In this document: piece after piece, positions 7,540 through 16,439 of the stretch
Layout: each line of letters opens with the position of its first letter
Position numbering within the stretch: position 1 is the first letter of the stretch
Assembly: GCA_963800975.1 (NCBI GenBank)
Contig: CAWDDB010000008.1
Coordinates: forward strand, 992,001-1,056,000
Direction: 5' to 3'
Origin: JALYGY01 sp963800975
GTDB taxonomy: Bacteria > Actinomycetota > Rubrobacteria > Rubrobacterales > Rubrobacteraceae
Length of the DNA stretch: 64,000 nucleotides
The notes under the pieces: generated by a model
What the model saw: only the letters and a program-made list of their open reading frames with translations
Told to the model about the DNA's origin: nothing
Database searches by the model: none
Program-made: the position numbers and the translations under genes

Positions 7540-8623
7540 CCTCGTAGCTCCTCTCGACGCGCCGGGGGTCGACCCCGGTCGTCACCTCGTAGTTTATCGT
7601 GCCGCCCCACGAGCCGAGCTCTTCGGCCGTGACGCGCGCCCCGGCCTGCTCGCCGAGCAACACTACCTCGTCCCCGACCTCGACCGATCCGTCCACGCCG
7701 AAGACGCAGGCGTCCATGGTTACGCGTCCGAGTAGCGGCCTGCGCTCGCCGCGAACGAGGGCCTCCGCGCGACCCGAGAATGCACGCCGGTACCCCTCAG
7801 CGTAACCCACCGGCACCGTCGCCGCGAACGACTCGGAGTCGGCCTTGAACGTAAGCCCGTAGGATACCCCATCGCCAGGGCGTAGCCGCCGCACAGCCGC
7901 CACGTAGCTCTTGAGGGCCATCGCCGGCCTGAGCCCCTCGGCGGACGCGTCGCCCTCGTCCCCGGCAGGGTGCAGGCCGTATACGGCGACGCCGGGACGG
8001 ACGCATCCGTAGTGGGCCTCCGGGTACCACAAGGTCGCCGCCGAGTTCGCCGCGTGCACGAGTGCGCCGCCGAAGGGTTGGGCGTCCAGGACTGAGTCGA
8101 AGAGGGCGAGCTGGCGCCTCGTGGCCCTCTCGTCGCCGTCCGCGGAGGCTAGATGGGTGTAGACGCCGGAAAGCCGGGAACCAAGGATCCTCCGCGCCTC
8201 GCCGACCTCGGGCGGCTCCACGCCCCAGCGGTTCATCCCCGTGTTCACCTTGAGGTGTACCTCGAGGCCGGGACGGGCGGAGAGGCGCCGCGCGCTCGGG
8301 AGCGAGTGCGCCGTGACTATGAGCCTGTGCTCCTCCGCCAGCGGTAGCTTGTCTGGCAGCAGATCGGTGAAGACCAGGATGGGCACCGTTATGCCCGCTC
8401 GTCGCAGCTCGGCCCCCTCCTCCACGGTAACGACGGCAAGCGCGTCGGCCCCAGCCGCGAGCGCGGCGACCGAGACGGGGACCGAGCCGTGGCCGTAGGC
8501 ATCGGCCTTCACCACCGCCATAAGGCGCGACCCGGGCGCGCGGCGCTTCAGGGCGCGCACGTTGTGGCGGACGGCGTCCAGGCTGATCTCCGCCCAGGTC
8601 CGGCCAGGAGTGCGGGTTCGCAA
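7523..8623 (-). CDS. alr: Alanine racemase
   Basis: This PLP enzyme interconverts L- and D-alanine for peptidoglycan synthesis. The 366-residue protein shows the PLP-lysine motif AVVKADAYGHG near residue 37, NTGMNRWGV, and the catalytic tyrosine region GDGVSYGLTF with the C-terminal GRVTMDACVF. I favour the TTG at 8623, which has GGAAGG seven bases upstream; another in-frame TTG at 8638 lacks a ribosome site. It sits downstream of acpS-nnr-ymdB-CBS and upstream of the tsaEB-rimI group, an arrangement common in actinobacteria. Confidence 0.95.
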   Translation of the reverse strand: MRTRTPGRTWAEISLDAVRHNVRALKRRAPGSRLMAVVKADAYGHGSVPVSVAALAAGADALAVVTVEEGAELRRAGITVPILVFTDLLPDKLPLAEEHRLIVTAHSLPSARRLSARPGLEVHLKVNTGMNRWGVEPPEVGEARRILGSRLSGVYTHLASADGDERATRRQLALFDSVLDAQPFGGALVHAANSAATLWYPEAHYGCVRPGVAVYGLHPAGDEGDASAEGLRPAMALKSYVAAVRRLRPGDGVSYGLTFKADSESFAATVPVGYAEGYRRAFSGRAEALVRGERRPLLGRVTMDACVFGVDGSVEVGDEVVLLGEQAGARVTAEELGSWGGTINYEVTTGVDPRRVERSYEDVRGP

Positions 8624-8644
8624 TGCCGCGCCTTCCAAGCGCCG

Positions 8645-9136
8645 CTACCGTCTGGGGTTGAGGACGTGAAGGGTCAGGATGTCCATGCGTGTCACGACGC
8701 CACGCAGCTCCCGGTCTTCGGCCACGGGAAGCACCTTGAATCGCTTCTCGGCCATCAGGGTGGCCGCCTCGGTGAGCGGGGTGTCGGGCTCGACCGTGGT
8801 GACCTCCCGCGACATCACCTCGCCCACGGTCATGGCCGCGCTCTTCAGCGTCTCCTCGCGGTACTCGTCCCAGTTACCGATCGGGATGATGCCGCCGAGG
8901 ATGTCGAGAAACCCCGGCGCCTTGATGTCCGCGTCGCGGAAGATCAGGTCCCCCTCGGTGACGATGCCGACGAGCCTCCCGCCGTCCACGACCGGGGCTC
9001 CCGAGATGCTCGACTCGGCGAAGAGCTTGATGACGTCCTCGACCGTCTGCTCCTGGTCGAGGGCAGGCCAGTCCGCCCGCATAATGTCTCGCACCTCGAG
9101 GTCTCTGATGTCCTGCTGTTCCACCTGGCCTCCCAT
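8645..9136 (-). CDS. CBS-domain pair protein
   Basis: The 163-residue protein consists of two CBS motifs: VRDIMRADWPALDQEQTVED... and TVGEVMSREVTTVEPDTPL..., with GIVTEGDLIFRD and GVVTRMDILTLH as the paired C-terminal halves. An insertion (residues about 70-95) contains GNWDEYREETL. CBS pairs bind adenine nucleotides and act as energy or redox sensors; no catalytic domain is attached. It lies just upstream of alr (21 bp). The regulated target is unknown. Confidence 0.88.
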   Translation of the reverse strand: MGGQVEQQDIRDLEVRDIMRADWPALDQEQTVEDVIKLFAESSISGAPVVDGGRLVGIVTEGDLIFRDADIKAPGFLDILGGIIPIGNWDEYREETLKSAAMTVGEVMSREVTTVEPDTPLTEAATLMAEKRFKVLPVAEDRELRGVVTRMDILTLHVLNPRR

Positions 9137-9163
9137 CTGTCACTCACACGCCAACCATTCATT

Positions 9164-9976
9164 CTAAACGGCTCCGCTCGTCGACCGCGCCTGCCAGGGC
9201 TCCCACCGCCTGCGGACGGGCTCGATCCGCGTCGCCCTGCGTCCGCCTACGTCGAACCCTAGCAGGACCGCGTTGAACTCCACCGGGCCGTCGGAAGCCA
9301 CCGAGATCCTGCGGGGCTGCTCGAGGAACAAGGCCATGAAGTCCTCCCGGTCGAAGCCGATGATGCTCTTCTCGCAGCCGGTCATGCCCACGTCCGTCGC
9401 GTAGGCCGTCCCGCCGGCCAGGACGCACGCGTCGGCCGTGGACACGTGCGTGTGCGTGCCGAGCACGGCCTGCGCCCGGCCAGCGAGGTGCTGGCCGAGC
9501 GCCTGCTTCTCGCTCGTGGCCTCCGCGTGGGCGTCGACGAGCACGAGGTCGGCGCCGAGCGCCTCCAGCTGCGAGACGGCCCGATCGGCCGCCTCGAAAG
9601 GCGAGATCGGCGTCCGGTCCACGAAGACCCGCCCGAGCACGTTGGTGACCCCAACCGTGACGCCGCCGGCCTCGAACGTACCCCAGCCTTGACCGGGGAG
9701 GCTGGAGCCGAAGTTGGCGGGGCGCACCACTCTCCCTTCGCGCTCGAGCAGCTCCTCGTACCCTTCGGCGTCGAACGAGTGATTGCCGAGCGTGAGGAAA
9801 TCCGCCACCGAGAGCAGGGCGGAGGCGCTCTCCTCGGTGATCCCGCGCCCGCCGGGGGCAGAGTTCTCCGCGTTGGCGACGACGGCGTCTAGCCGCAGCT
9901 CCTCGCGCAGTTTCGGCACGATATCGAGGACCGCCGCGCACCCGGCGTCACCCACGACGTCGCCGACGAACAGCAA
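9164..9976 (-). CDS. YmdB-family metallophosphoesterase (cyclic nucleotide phosphodiesterase)
   Basis: The 270-residue protein starts LLFVGDVVGDAG (metal-binding Asp) and continues with NAENSAPGGRGI, GNHSFD, the VDAHAEATSEK segment and GTHTHVSTAD. All match the YmdB/TIGR00282 group, which hydrolyses 2',3'-cyclic nucleotides and affects biofilm or sporulation decisions in Bacillus. The start is a TTG at 9976, 19 bp beyond the nnr stop, without a strong ribosome site, implying coupling. Assignment to the family is firm; the physiological role here is not known. Confidence 0.9.
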   Translation of the reverse strand: MLFVGDVVGDAGCAAVLDIVPKLREELRLDAVVANAENSAPGGRGITEESASALLSVADFLTLGNHSFDAEGYEELLEREGRVVRPANFGSSLPGQGWGTFEAGGVTVGVTNVLGRVFVDRTPISPFEAADRAVSQLEALGADLVLVDAHAEATSEKQALGQHLAGRAQAVLGTHTHVSTADACVLAGGTAYATDVGMTGCEKSIIGFDREDFMALFLEQPRRISVASDGPVEFNAVLLGFDVGGRRATRIEPVRRRWEPWQARSTSGAV

Positions 9977-9995
9977 CCCGAAGGTCAGCCTGGCC

Positions 9996-11501
9996 TCACA
10001 AGAGCTCGCCGATAGCGAGCGGCAGGTATCCGAGCAGATCGGTCGCGATCAGGCTCTCCGCGGGCCATCCGGTGTCCTCGAGCCAGAGCTCGGCCGCCCT
10101 CCCGTGCGCCCACGCCCCGGCCCTGGCCGCCTCGTAAGGGTCCATCCCGCGCGAAAGCAGGGCCCCGATGACGCCGGCGAGCACGTCCCCCGTGCCACCG
10201 GTCGCGAGCGCCACGCTCCCCGTCGAGTTGACCGCTACGTGCGTCCCCCGGACCACGAGGGTGTCCGATCCCTTGAGCAAAACGCAGCACCCGTGCGTCT
10301 CTGCCGCGGAGCGCGCGGACGCCAGGCGGTGGGCCTCGACCTCCTTCGCGCTGCTCTCGAGCAGGCGCCCGAGCTCCCCGGCGTGGGGCGTGATCACGGT
10401 CGGGGCCTCCCGACGCGCGAGGGCTTCCGTACCCACCAGGTTCGTGACCGCGTCGGCGTCGAGGAGGATCGGCGCCTCGATCTCTCTCAGGATTCCCTCG
10501 ACCAACTTGCGGCCCTCATCCCCCACGCCCATCCCCGGTCCGACCGCGAGCGCCGAAGCCCTCTCTGAGAGCTCCAGGATCCGCCGCAAGGCCGCCGAGG
10601 TCATGTATCCTCCGTCGTCCTCGGGTACGCCGTGTACGAGCGCCTCCGTGAGCTCGAGGTCGACGGAAGGGGCCGAACCCTCGGACGTCGCCAGGAAGAC
10701 TATGCCGCAGCCCGTCCTCTCGGCGCCGCGCACGACCATCTGAGGCGCGCCGGTCGTGCCGCGCGATCCCGCGACGACCAGCAAGGCCCCGGCCGAGTAC
10801 TTGTGGGCCGGCTCGGCCGTGCGGGGGATCTTGCCGCGCAATTCGTCGGCGTCGGTCCACGCGTGCGAGGGGTCTACGTCGGCCTCGGGCGGTATCCCGA
10901 TGTCGACGGCGACCACCTCCCCCGCCCGCTCGAGCCCCGGGGAGATCACGCATCCGACCTTGGCCGCGTGGGCGCACACCGTCACGTCGGCCCTTACGGC
11001 CGCCCCCGCGACCTCGCCCGTCGCGCCGTCCGCCCCCGAGGGCACGTCCACCGCGAGCACCGGCACAGACGACTCGTTTATCTTCCCGATGAGGCGCGCC
11101 TCCCTCTCGCGCACCTCCCCCGAGAAGCCCGTCCCGAGGAGGGCGTCGACGACGAGGTTCGTCCGGGCCAGCTCAGCCTCCAGCTCGTCCGGACCGACGA
11201 ACCTTACGTCCAGGTTGCGCAGTACCTCGAGGTTCGTAAGGGGGTCTCCCCGATACTCGTCCTTCGTCGGCAGGACCGTGACGTCGACCCCGGCCCGGTG
11301 CAGCTCGCGGGCGATGACGAACCCGTCGCCGCCGTTGTTCCCGCCGCCGGCGACTACCAGGGCTCGCCCCGGGGCGAACGCCTCGAGCGCGACGCGGGCC
11401 ATCTCGGCCCCGGCCCGTTCCATGAGGACGCCGCCTGGGATTCCGAGCCTCTGCGCGCCCTCGTCCGCGCGGGACATCTCCTCCGCTGTGTAGAGCCTCA
11501 C
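9996..11501 (-). CDS. nnr: Bifunctional NAD(P)HX epimerase / ADP-dependent NAD(P)HX dehydratase
   Basis: This 501-residue fusion repairs hydrated NADH and NADPH. The N-terminal half (residues 1-210) is the YjeF_N epimerase (LYTAEEMSRAD, VVAGGGNNGGDGFVIAREL, DALLGTGFSGEVR). The C-terminal half is the ribokinase-like dehydratase (GPGMGVGDEG, DADAVTNLVG, TPHAGELGRLLE, and the catalytic ATGGTGDVLAGVIGALL near residue 425). The GTG at 11501 overlaps the acpS stop by 4 bp (GTGA), fixing the start and implying coupling. A longer frame upstream lies inside acpS. Confidence 0.95.
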   Translation of the reverse strand: MRLYTAEEMSRADEGAQRLGIPGGVLMERAGAEMARVALEAFAPGRALVVAGGGNNGGDGFVIARELHRAGVDVTVLPTKDEYRGDPLTNLEVLRNLDVRFVGPDELEAELARTNLVVDALLGTGFSGEVREREARLIGKINESSVPVLAVDVPSGADGATGEVAGAAVRADVTVCAHAAKVGCVISPGLERAGEVVAVDIGIPPEADVDPSHAWTDADELRGKIPRTAEPAHKYSAGALLVVAGSRGTTGAPQMVVRGAERTGCGIVFLATSEGSAPSVDLELTEALVHGVPEDDGGYMTSAALRRILELSERASALAVGPGMGVGDEGRKLVEGILREIEAPILLDADAVTNLVGTEALARREAPTVITPHAGELGRLLESSAKEVEAHRLASARSAAETHGCCVLLKGSDTLVVRGTHVAVNSTGSVALATGGTGDVLAGVIGALLSRGMDPYEAARAGAWAHGRAAELWLEDTGWPAESLIATDLLGYLPLAIGELL

Positions 11502-11896
11502 GGGGCCGGCTGCATGCCGCGCACGACGCAGACGGCCACGGCGGAGAGCTCGGAGTGGGTGATGGAGATAAACAGATCCTCCTGGCGGACGCCGACCATG
11601 TCCGCGAAGCGTTCGATCTTGCCGAAGATGCGCACCGATGGGGCGCGGCGAGGTTGACGCATCACCTCGACGCCGTTCCACTGGATCAGGCCGCACCCGA
11701 GCGCCTTGGTAACCGCCTCCTTGGCGGCCCAGCGGCCGGCGTAGTGTCGCTCGGCGAACCGGAACTTCTCGCAGTAAGCGATCTCAGCTTCCGTGAAGAG
11801 GCGCTGGCGTATCCTCGGGGTGCGCTCCAAGGCAAACTTCATCCGGTCGACGTCCACGACGTCGATCCCGATCCCTGGTACCACGAAACCGTCCAC
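11498..11896 (-). CDS. acpS: Holo-[acyl-carrier-protein] synthase
   Basis: AcpS attaches 4'-phosphopantetheine from CoA to apo-ACP for fatty acid synthesis. The 132-residue product carries GIGIDVVDVDRMK (Mg-binding Asp) and AGRWAAKEAVTKALG (the WAAKEA motif), with SITHSELSAVAV near the C-terminus. The GTG at 11896 follows TACCAT by 7 nt with no Shine-Dalgarno, suggesting a leaderless start; a GTG at 11884 is an alternative. It overlaps nnr by 4 bp and is divergent from the lipid kinase at 11951. Confidence 0.94.
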   Translation of the reverse strand: MDGFVVPGIGIDVVDVDRMKFALERTPRIRQRLFTEAEIAYCEKFRFAERHYAGRWAAKEAVTKALGCGLIQWNGVEVMRQPRRAPSVRIFGKIERFADMVGVRQEDLFISITHSELSAVAVCVVRGMQPAP

Positions 11897-11950
11897 GAGG
11901 CGTATGGTACGGCAGATGCGCGGCCCGCAAAAGGGCTTATAGTATGCGTG
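11897..11950. promoter_or_regulatory. Compact divergent promoter region of acpS and the lipid kinase
   Basis: Only 54 bp separate the two starts. On the plus strand TATAGT (11938-11943) is followed by 7 nt and the ATG at 11951. On the minus strand TACCAT (complement of 11904-11909) is followed by 7 nt and the GTG at 11896. Both genes would be leaderless, and their -35 regions must overlap. Confidence 0.5.
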
Positions 11951-12823
11951 ATGGGTGGAGGCGCGATCATTATCGGCAACCCGAACTCGGGGAGCGCGGG
12001 AAGCAAGGGCTACCTCGAGCGCTGCGCGAAGATCTTGCGCTCGGGCGGCCTCGAGGTCGAGGTGCTGAACACCGAGCACCCGAACCACGCCACCGAGCTC
12101 GCCTCCGCCGCGAGCGCCTCCCTGGTCGTGGCGGCGGGCGGCGATGGCACCATAAACGAGGTAATAAACGGCCTGGACGGGACAGCGACCCTCGGCATCC
12201 TGCCGCTCGGGACGGCGAACGTGCTCGCCAGGGAGCTCGACCTCCCCCTCGACCCGCAGCTCGCCTGCGAGCGCATCCTGCGCGGCAAGAGGACAAGGAT
12301 GGACCTCGGCGTGGCCAGGGACGACGGGGGCGCCGAACGACGCTTCGCGTGCATGGCCGGGATCGGCTTCGACGCCATGGTGGTGCGCGCGGTCACGCCC
12401 CGCATGAAGCGCTACCTGCGCGGGCTCGCCTTCCCGATAACGGCCTTCAAGGTGCTCTTTACCGAGAAGCTCTACCCGGTAGAGGTCGCCCACGACGACA
12501 CGCGCCACACCGCCCGGTTTGTCATCGTAGCCAACGGTCACCGCTACGGCGGCGACTACAGGGTCTCCGGTCCGGGGCTGCTGACCAGCGGCGAGCTGGA
12601 GGCGGTCCTGATCAGACGCGCCAGCCTCCTGCTCAGGCCGGACATCTTCTCGCGCATCATGGCCATGAGGCCGCTCAACCGCTCGATGGAGTCTTTCAGG
12701 GCCCGCGAGATACACGCCCGCAGCACCGGCGGCGAGGTGCCCGTACAGATCGACGGAGAGGTCTGGGGCGTTCTGCCGATGTCCTTCCGCGTCGAACCGG
12801 GGGCGCTCGAGGTGATCCGGTAG
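11951..12823 (+). CDS. Diacylglycerol/lipid kinase, YegS/BmrU family
   Basis: The 290-residue protein has the DAGK catalytic motifs IIIGNPNSGSAG at the N-terminus and VVAAGGDGTINEVINGL near residues 60-76, then GILPLGTANVLARELDLP. The C-terminal half matches the YegS beta-sandwich (VQIDGEVWG). Family members phosphorylate diacylglycerol, sphingoid bases or phosphatidylglycerol; the exact lipid is unknown. The ATG at 11951 is chosen because the motif begins immediately and a TATAGT -10 box lies 7 nt upstream. The 3' end abuts the convergent LysE gene with no gap. Confidence 0.9.
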   Translation: MGGGAIIIGNPNSGSAGSKGYLERCAKILRSGGLEVEVLNTEHPNHATELASAASASLVVAAGGDGTINEVINGLDGTATLGILPLGTANVLARELDLPLDPQLACERILRGKRTRMDLGVARDDGGAERRFACMAGIGFDAMVVRAVTPRMKRYLRGLAFPITAFKVLFTEKLYPVEVAHDDTRHTARFVIVANGHRYGGDYRVSGPGLLTSGELEAVLIRRASLLLRPDIFSRIMAMRPLNRSMESFRAREIHARSTGGEVPVQIDGEVWGVLPMSFRVEPGALEVIR

Positions 12824-13452
12824 CTACCTGCCCTCCGGCAGCGCGAGACGCAAGCCCAGGGCCACAAGGACGCCGCCCGTCAGCCACCGCAGCGCGCCGG
12901 TGAAACCGGGCCTGCTCCCGAGCCACCCCCCCAGGGCTCCGGAGAAGTACGCGACGATGCTCAAGATGATCAGCCCGAGCAGAGCGAAGACCGCACCGAG
13001 TATAAACATCTGGGCAGATGCGGCGCCGGCATCAGGGTTCACGAACTGCGGCAGGAAGGCGAGGAAGAAGAGCGCCACCTTAGGGTTGAGCACGTTCGAG
13101 AGCACGCCTGGAGGAAGACCACCCGAACGTCCGTCGGTCCCACCTCCTCCGAGGACGAGAAGGCGTCCTTGCTCAGGATGGTTCTTACGCCGAGGTAGAC
13201 GAGGTAGGCGGCTCCCGCGTACTTCACCAAGGAGAACGCGAGGGCCAAGCTGGCTAGCAGCGCGGAGAGACCGATGGCGGCGAAGGTCGTGTGTACGGAG
13301 AGGCCGCAGCACACGCCCGTGGCAGAGACGAGCGCCGCCCTCCGACCCTGCGCGACGCCACGGGTGATCACGTAGATCATGTCCGGCCCAGGCGTCGCTA
13401 TGAACACCAGGGAGGCCGCCAGAAACAACGCCAGACTGTCTCCAAAAGGCAC
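12824..13452 (-). pseudogene. LysE/RhtB-family amino acid exporter, broken by one frameshift
   Basis: The N-terminal part (MPFGDSLALFLAASLVFIATPGPDMIYV...) reads from 13452 to about 13110. The C-terminal part (GVLSNVLNPKVALFFLAFLPQ...) continues in another frame to 12824. Compared with the intact paralogue next door (SQAVISDVLNPK), one G is missing in CAGGCGTGCTC near 13105-13115. Joined, they give a normal LysE translocator of about 209 residues with six hydrophobic segments. This is likely a sequencing error rather than a dead gene. The family exports amino acids such as threonine, homoserine or lysine. Confidence 0.85.
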
Positions 13453-13464
13453 GGCGCGCCCCTG

Positions 13465-14112
13465 CTATCGCCGGTCGGAGAGGGCGAGACGGAGCCCGAG
13501 GCCCACGAGCACGCTTCCCATGAGCCACCTCAGGGCGTTCGCGACGCCTCGCCTGTGCGTGAGCCAATCACCCACGCTGCCGGAGAAAAAGGCGATCACG
13601 CAGTCAATGGCGAGGCCAATTAGCGCAAAGATCATTCCGAGGACGAACAATTGCGCCGAGACGTTGCCGGCGCTTGGGGTCGTGAACTGCGGGAGGAACG
13701 CCACGAAGAATAGGGCGACTTTCGGGTTGAGGACGTCAGAGATCACCGCCTGAGAAAAGACGCTCCGCAGCCTCATCGGCGCCGCGTCCTCGGGGACGGC
13801 AAGTGCCTCTTTTCCGAGAAGTGTCTTCAACCCCAGATAGACGAGGTACGCGGCCCCGGCGTACTTGATGACCGTGTAGGCGGTAGCAGACTGAGCCAGC
13901 AGCGCCGAGAGGCCGACTGTGGCGAAGGTCGTGTGTACGGCCACACCAACGGCCATCCCGCACGCTGAGACCAGAGCCGCCATGCGTCCCTGGCCGATGC
14001 CGCGGGCCACTATGTAGAGGTTGTCCGGCCCCGGCGCGGCGATGAGCGCAACCGAGGCCGTCAGGAAAAGGATGAGGCTCGTCTCCTCGAACAACGGACA
14101 CCCTCCGATCAT
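13465..14112 (-). CDS. LysE/RhtB-family amino acid exporter
   Basis: The 215-residue integral membrane protein has six hydrophobic segments and the family hallmark ALIAAPGPDNLYIVARGIGQG near residues 22-42, plus ISDVLNPKVALFFVAFLPQF. It is a tandem paralogue of the gene at 12824-13452, separated by 12 bp, so the pair arose by duplication and is probably co-transcribed. Substrate unknown. The first residues (MIGGCPL) are not conserved, so the real start may be a few codons later. Confidence 0.9.
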   Translation of the reverse strand: MIGGCPLFEETSLILFLTASVALIAAPGPDNLYIVARGIGQGRMAALVSACGMAVGVAVHTTFATVGLSALLAQSATAYTVIKYAGAAYLVYLGLKTLLGKEALAVPEDAAPMRLRSVFSQAVISDVLNPKVALFFVAFLPQFTTPSAGNVSAQLFVLGMIFALIGLAIDCVIAFFSGSVGDWLTHRRGVANALRWLMGSVLVGLGLRLALSDRR

Positions 14113-14188
14113 CGTCTCACTTCCGCAAGATACACGTCCCTGAAAAACCGCGTATCCGGAACCACGGCTGAAGCTCGTGTTTCTTACC

Positions 14189-16018
14189 CTACTCGACCGT
14201 CACGCTCTTGGCGAGGTTGCGCGGTTTGTCCACGTCGAGCCCCCGGTTCTTGGCGACGCGGTAAGCGAGCAGCTGGAGCGGCAGGGTGCAGACGAACGGG
14301 TCCAGGACCTCTGGTGCCTCCGGAACGGGGAGCAAGACGCGAGACGTCCTGCGCGCGGCCCTGTCGTCCTCGCGAGCCACCGCCACGACGTTGGCGCCAC
14401 GGGCGACGGTCTCCTCGACGTTGGATAGCGTCTTCTCCCTGAATAGCCCCTGCCCGAGAACGGCTACGACGGGGCAGCGCTCGTCCACCAGGGCGATGGG
14501 TCCGTGCTTCATCTCGCCGGACGGATCCCCTTCGGCGGGCAGGTAGGAGATCTCCTTTAGCTTGAGCGCCCCTTCGAGGGCGACCGGGTAGGAAGGACCG
14601 CGTCCCAGAAATAGCGCGCAGCGCGCGTCCTCGAAGAGCGCGGCGGCTTCCTCGACGCGTCCCTCGATCAACTCAAGCGCCTCCTCGACCTTCTCAGGCG
14701 CGCGCCGCAGGCCGCGTCCCAACTCCTCGAGCTCGTGTGGCGGCGTGACGCCCCTAGCCCGGGCCAGCCCGAGGGCGAGGAGGTACAGGACCGCGATCTG
14801 GGCCACGAAGGTCTTGGTCGCGGCCACCCCGATCTCCGGGCCAGCCCTGGTGAGCAAGACGGCGTCTGCCTCCCTGGTGATGAGCGAGCCCTGCGTGTTG
14901 GTCACCGCGAGGATCCTGCCCCCGAATCCCCTCGCCGCCTCGACCGCGGCCAGCGTGTCGGTCGTCTCCCCGCTCTGGGAGATGGCGACGACGAGCGTGC
15001 TCCCTTCGCCGATGGGGTCGGCGTAGCGGTACTCGCTCGCCACGGCGACCTCGACGGGGAGGCGCGCGAGCCGCTCTATGGCCTCCTTGCCGAGCAACCC
15101 GGCGTGGTAGGCGGTGCCGCAGGCGACGATGGCGACCCGCTCGATGCCAGAGAGGTCGAGTCCCGTCTCGGAGAGGTCGACGGTGCCGTCCGTGCCGAGC
15201 CGCCCCGCCAGGCTGTTGCGCAGGGCGACGGGCTGTTCGTGGATCTCCTTGAGCATGTAGTCCTCGAAGGCGCCGAGCTCGACGTCCTCCGCCTCCCAGT
15301 CGACCTCCAGGGGCTCGCGGCGAACGCGCTCCCCCGCGAGCGTGAAGATGCCGACCTCCGAGGCGGTGACCTCGACTATCTCGCCGTTCTCGACGACAAG
15401 AAACTCGCGCGTCTCGCCGAGCAGGGCCTGGATCGCGCTCGCGACGTAGTTCTCCTGCTCGCCCAGGCCCACGACAAGCGGGCTCTGGCTGCGCGCGGCC
15501 ACCACCCGCCCCGGCTCCCGGGCGCTCAGCGCCGCGACCGCAAACGAGCCCTCGAGGCGCGCGAGTGCACCACCAAGCGCCTCCCGGAGCGTCCCACCCC
15601 CTTCAAGACCCTCGGCCAGGAGGTGCGCTATCACCTCGGTGTCGGTCTCGGATTCGAAGGCGAAGCCACGGCCCTCCAGCTCTTCCTTGAGCTCGGCGAA
15701 GTTCTCGATGATGCCGTTGTGCACCACGGCGACGCCGTCCCCGATCTGGGGGTGCGCGTTCGCCTGGTTGGGGGGGCCGTGCGTCGCCCAGCGGGTGTGT
15801 CCGACCCCAGCCCGCGCCGCCGAGAGGTGGCCGTTGAGCTTCTCAACGGCTTCGGCGAGATTGCCGAGGCGTCCGGCCTGCTTGATCGTCTCTATCTGAC
15901 CGTCGAGTTGCAGGGCGAGCCCTGCCGAGTCGTAGCCCCGGTACTCGAGCTGCCGCAGGCCCTGCATGAGGACCTCGACGCACCGGTCCTTGCCAACGTA
16001 ACCGACTATGCCGCACAC
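14189..16018 (-). CDS. glmS: Glutamine-fructose-6-phosphate aminotransferase (isomerizing)
   Basis: GlmS makes glucosamine-6-phosphate, the first step to UDP-GlcNAc and the cell wall. The 609-residue protein starts GTG-TGC, giving the N-terminal nucleophile Cys in CGIVGYVG. A class II glutaminase domain (residues 1-215; HTRWATHG, HNGIIENF) is followed by two SIS domains with SQSGETTDTLAA and the C-terminal PRNLAKSVTVE. A GGGGAGGTG ribosome site 6 nt before the GTG, together with the need for an N-terminal Cys, fixes the start. A glmS ribozyme lies about 75 nt upstream (16094-16233), so expression is likely repressed by the enzyme's own product. Confidence 0.97.
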   Translation of the reverse strand: MCGIVGYVGKDRCVEVLMQGLRQLEYRGYDSAGLALQLDGQIETIKQAGRLGNLAEAVEKLNGHLSAARAGVGHTRWATHGPPNQANAHPQIGDGVAVVHNGIIENFAELKEELEGRGFAFESETDTEVIAHLLAEGLEGGGTLREALGGALARLEGSFAVAALSAREPGRVVAARSQSPLVVGLGEQENYVASAIQALLGETREFLVVENGEIVEVTASEVGIFTLAGERVRREPLEVDWEAEDVELGAFEDYMLKEIHEQPVALRNSLAGRLGTDGTVDLSETGLDLSGIERVAIVACGTAYHAGLLGKEAIERLARLPVEVAVASEYRYADPIGEGSTLVVAISQSGETTDTLAAVEAARGFGGRILAVTNTQGSLITREADAVLLTRAGPEIGVAATKTFVAQIAVLYLLALGLARARGVTPPHELEELGRGLRRAPEKVEEALELIEGRVEEAAALFEDARCALFLGRGPSYPVALEGALKLKEISYLPAEGDPSGEMKHGPIALVDERCPVVAVLGQGLFREKTLSNVEETVARGANVVAVAREDDRAARRTSRVLLPVPEAPEVLDPFVCTLPLQLLAYRVAKNRGLDVDKPRNLAKSVTVE

Positions 16019-16093
16019 GGGCACACCTCCCCTGTCGTCCACGGGCAGGATCCGTCGGGAGCGGTGAAGGGGTGGAATGCTCTCGGGCTGAAC

Positions 16094-16233
16094 GGCGCTT
16101 TGTCCCCGGCGTCGCCGCCGGGATTTGTCGCCGCCCTTACGACCGCCCGATGGCCGAGACGTACCCGCCGAATACCTCGATGAACGTCTGCCTCGTCAAC
16201 TCCGGCCCGTCCTTGCGCCGGAGTCCTGGCGCT
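16094..16233 (-). ncRNA. glmS: glmS ribozyme (glucosamine-6-phosphate-activated self-cleaving riboswitch)
   Basis: Minus-strand RNA in the glmS leader matches the glmS ribozyme core element by element. The cleavage site A|GCGCCAGGAC lies between 16233 and 16232. P1 is an 8-bp helix, ACTCCGGC (16224-16217) with GCCGGAGT (16206-16199). GTTGACGAGG (16200-16191) follows, then ATCGAGGTATTCGGCGGGT (16181-16163). A short GGCC/GGUC hairpin comes next. Last is P4 with P4.1, CCCGGCG (16122-16116) and CGCCGGG (16111-16105), closed by a GCGA tetraloop as in the Thermoanaerobacter ribozyme. Glucosamine-6-phosphate would act as cofactor and trigger cleavage of the glmS mRNA. The match is from memory of the family; no covariance search was run. 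Confidence 0.95.
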
Positions 16234-16439
16234 TGGTCTGGTTTTGCCCTACCCCGTGATCCTCTACGGTCCTGTCCGATCTGATACCGTCGTCGATCCA
16301 GCTCCGCCTTTGTCCGGCGCACCTCCTCGTATCCTGCTACGCCAAGGCTTAACTGTACCCGCTGGCGGCGGAAAAGAAAAGATCGGTGCTCGTGCGTAGA
16401 GCTTATCCCGGTCCTGCTGCGTGCCCGGACCAAACAATG

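Noticed and set aside
14735..16183. A 482-codon open frame on the plus strand opposite glmS
   Set aside because: It is the mirror of a well-conserved glmS gene; high-GC codon bias leaves antisense frames open. Its product has no recognisable motif.
16137..16433. A 98-codon minus-strand frame upstream of glmS
   Set aside because: It covers the glmS ribozyme and has no protein-like features; the RNA structure explains the sequence.
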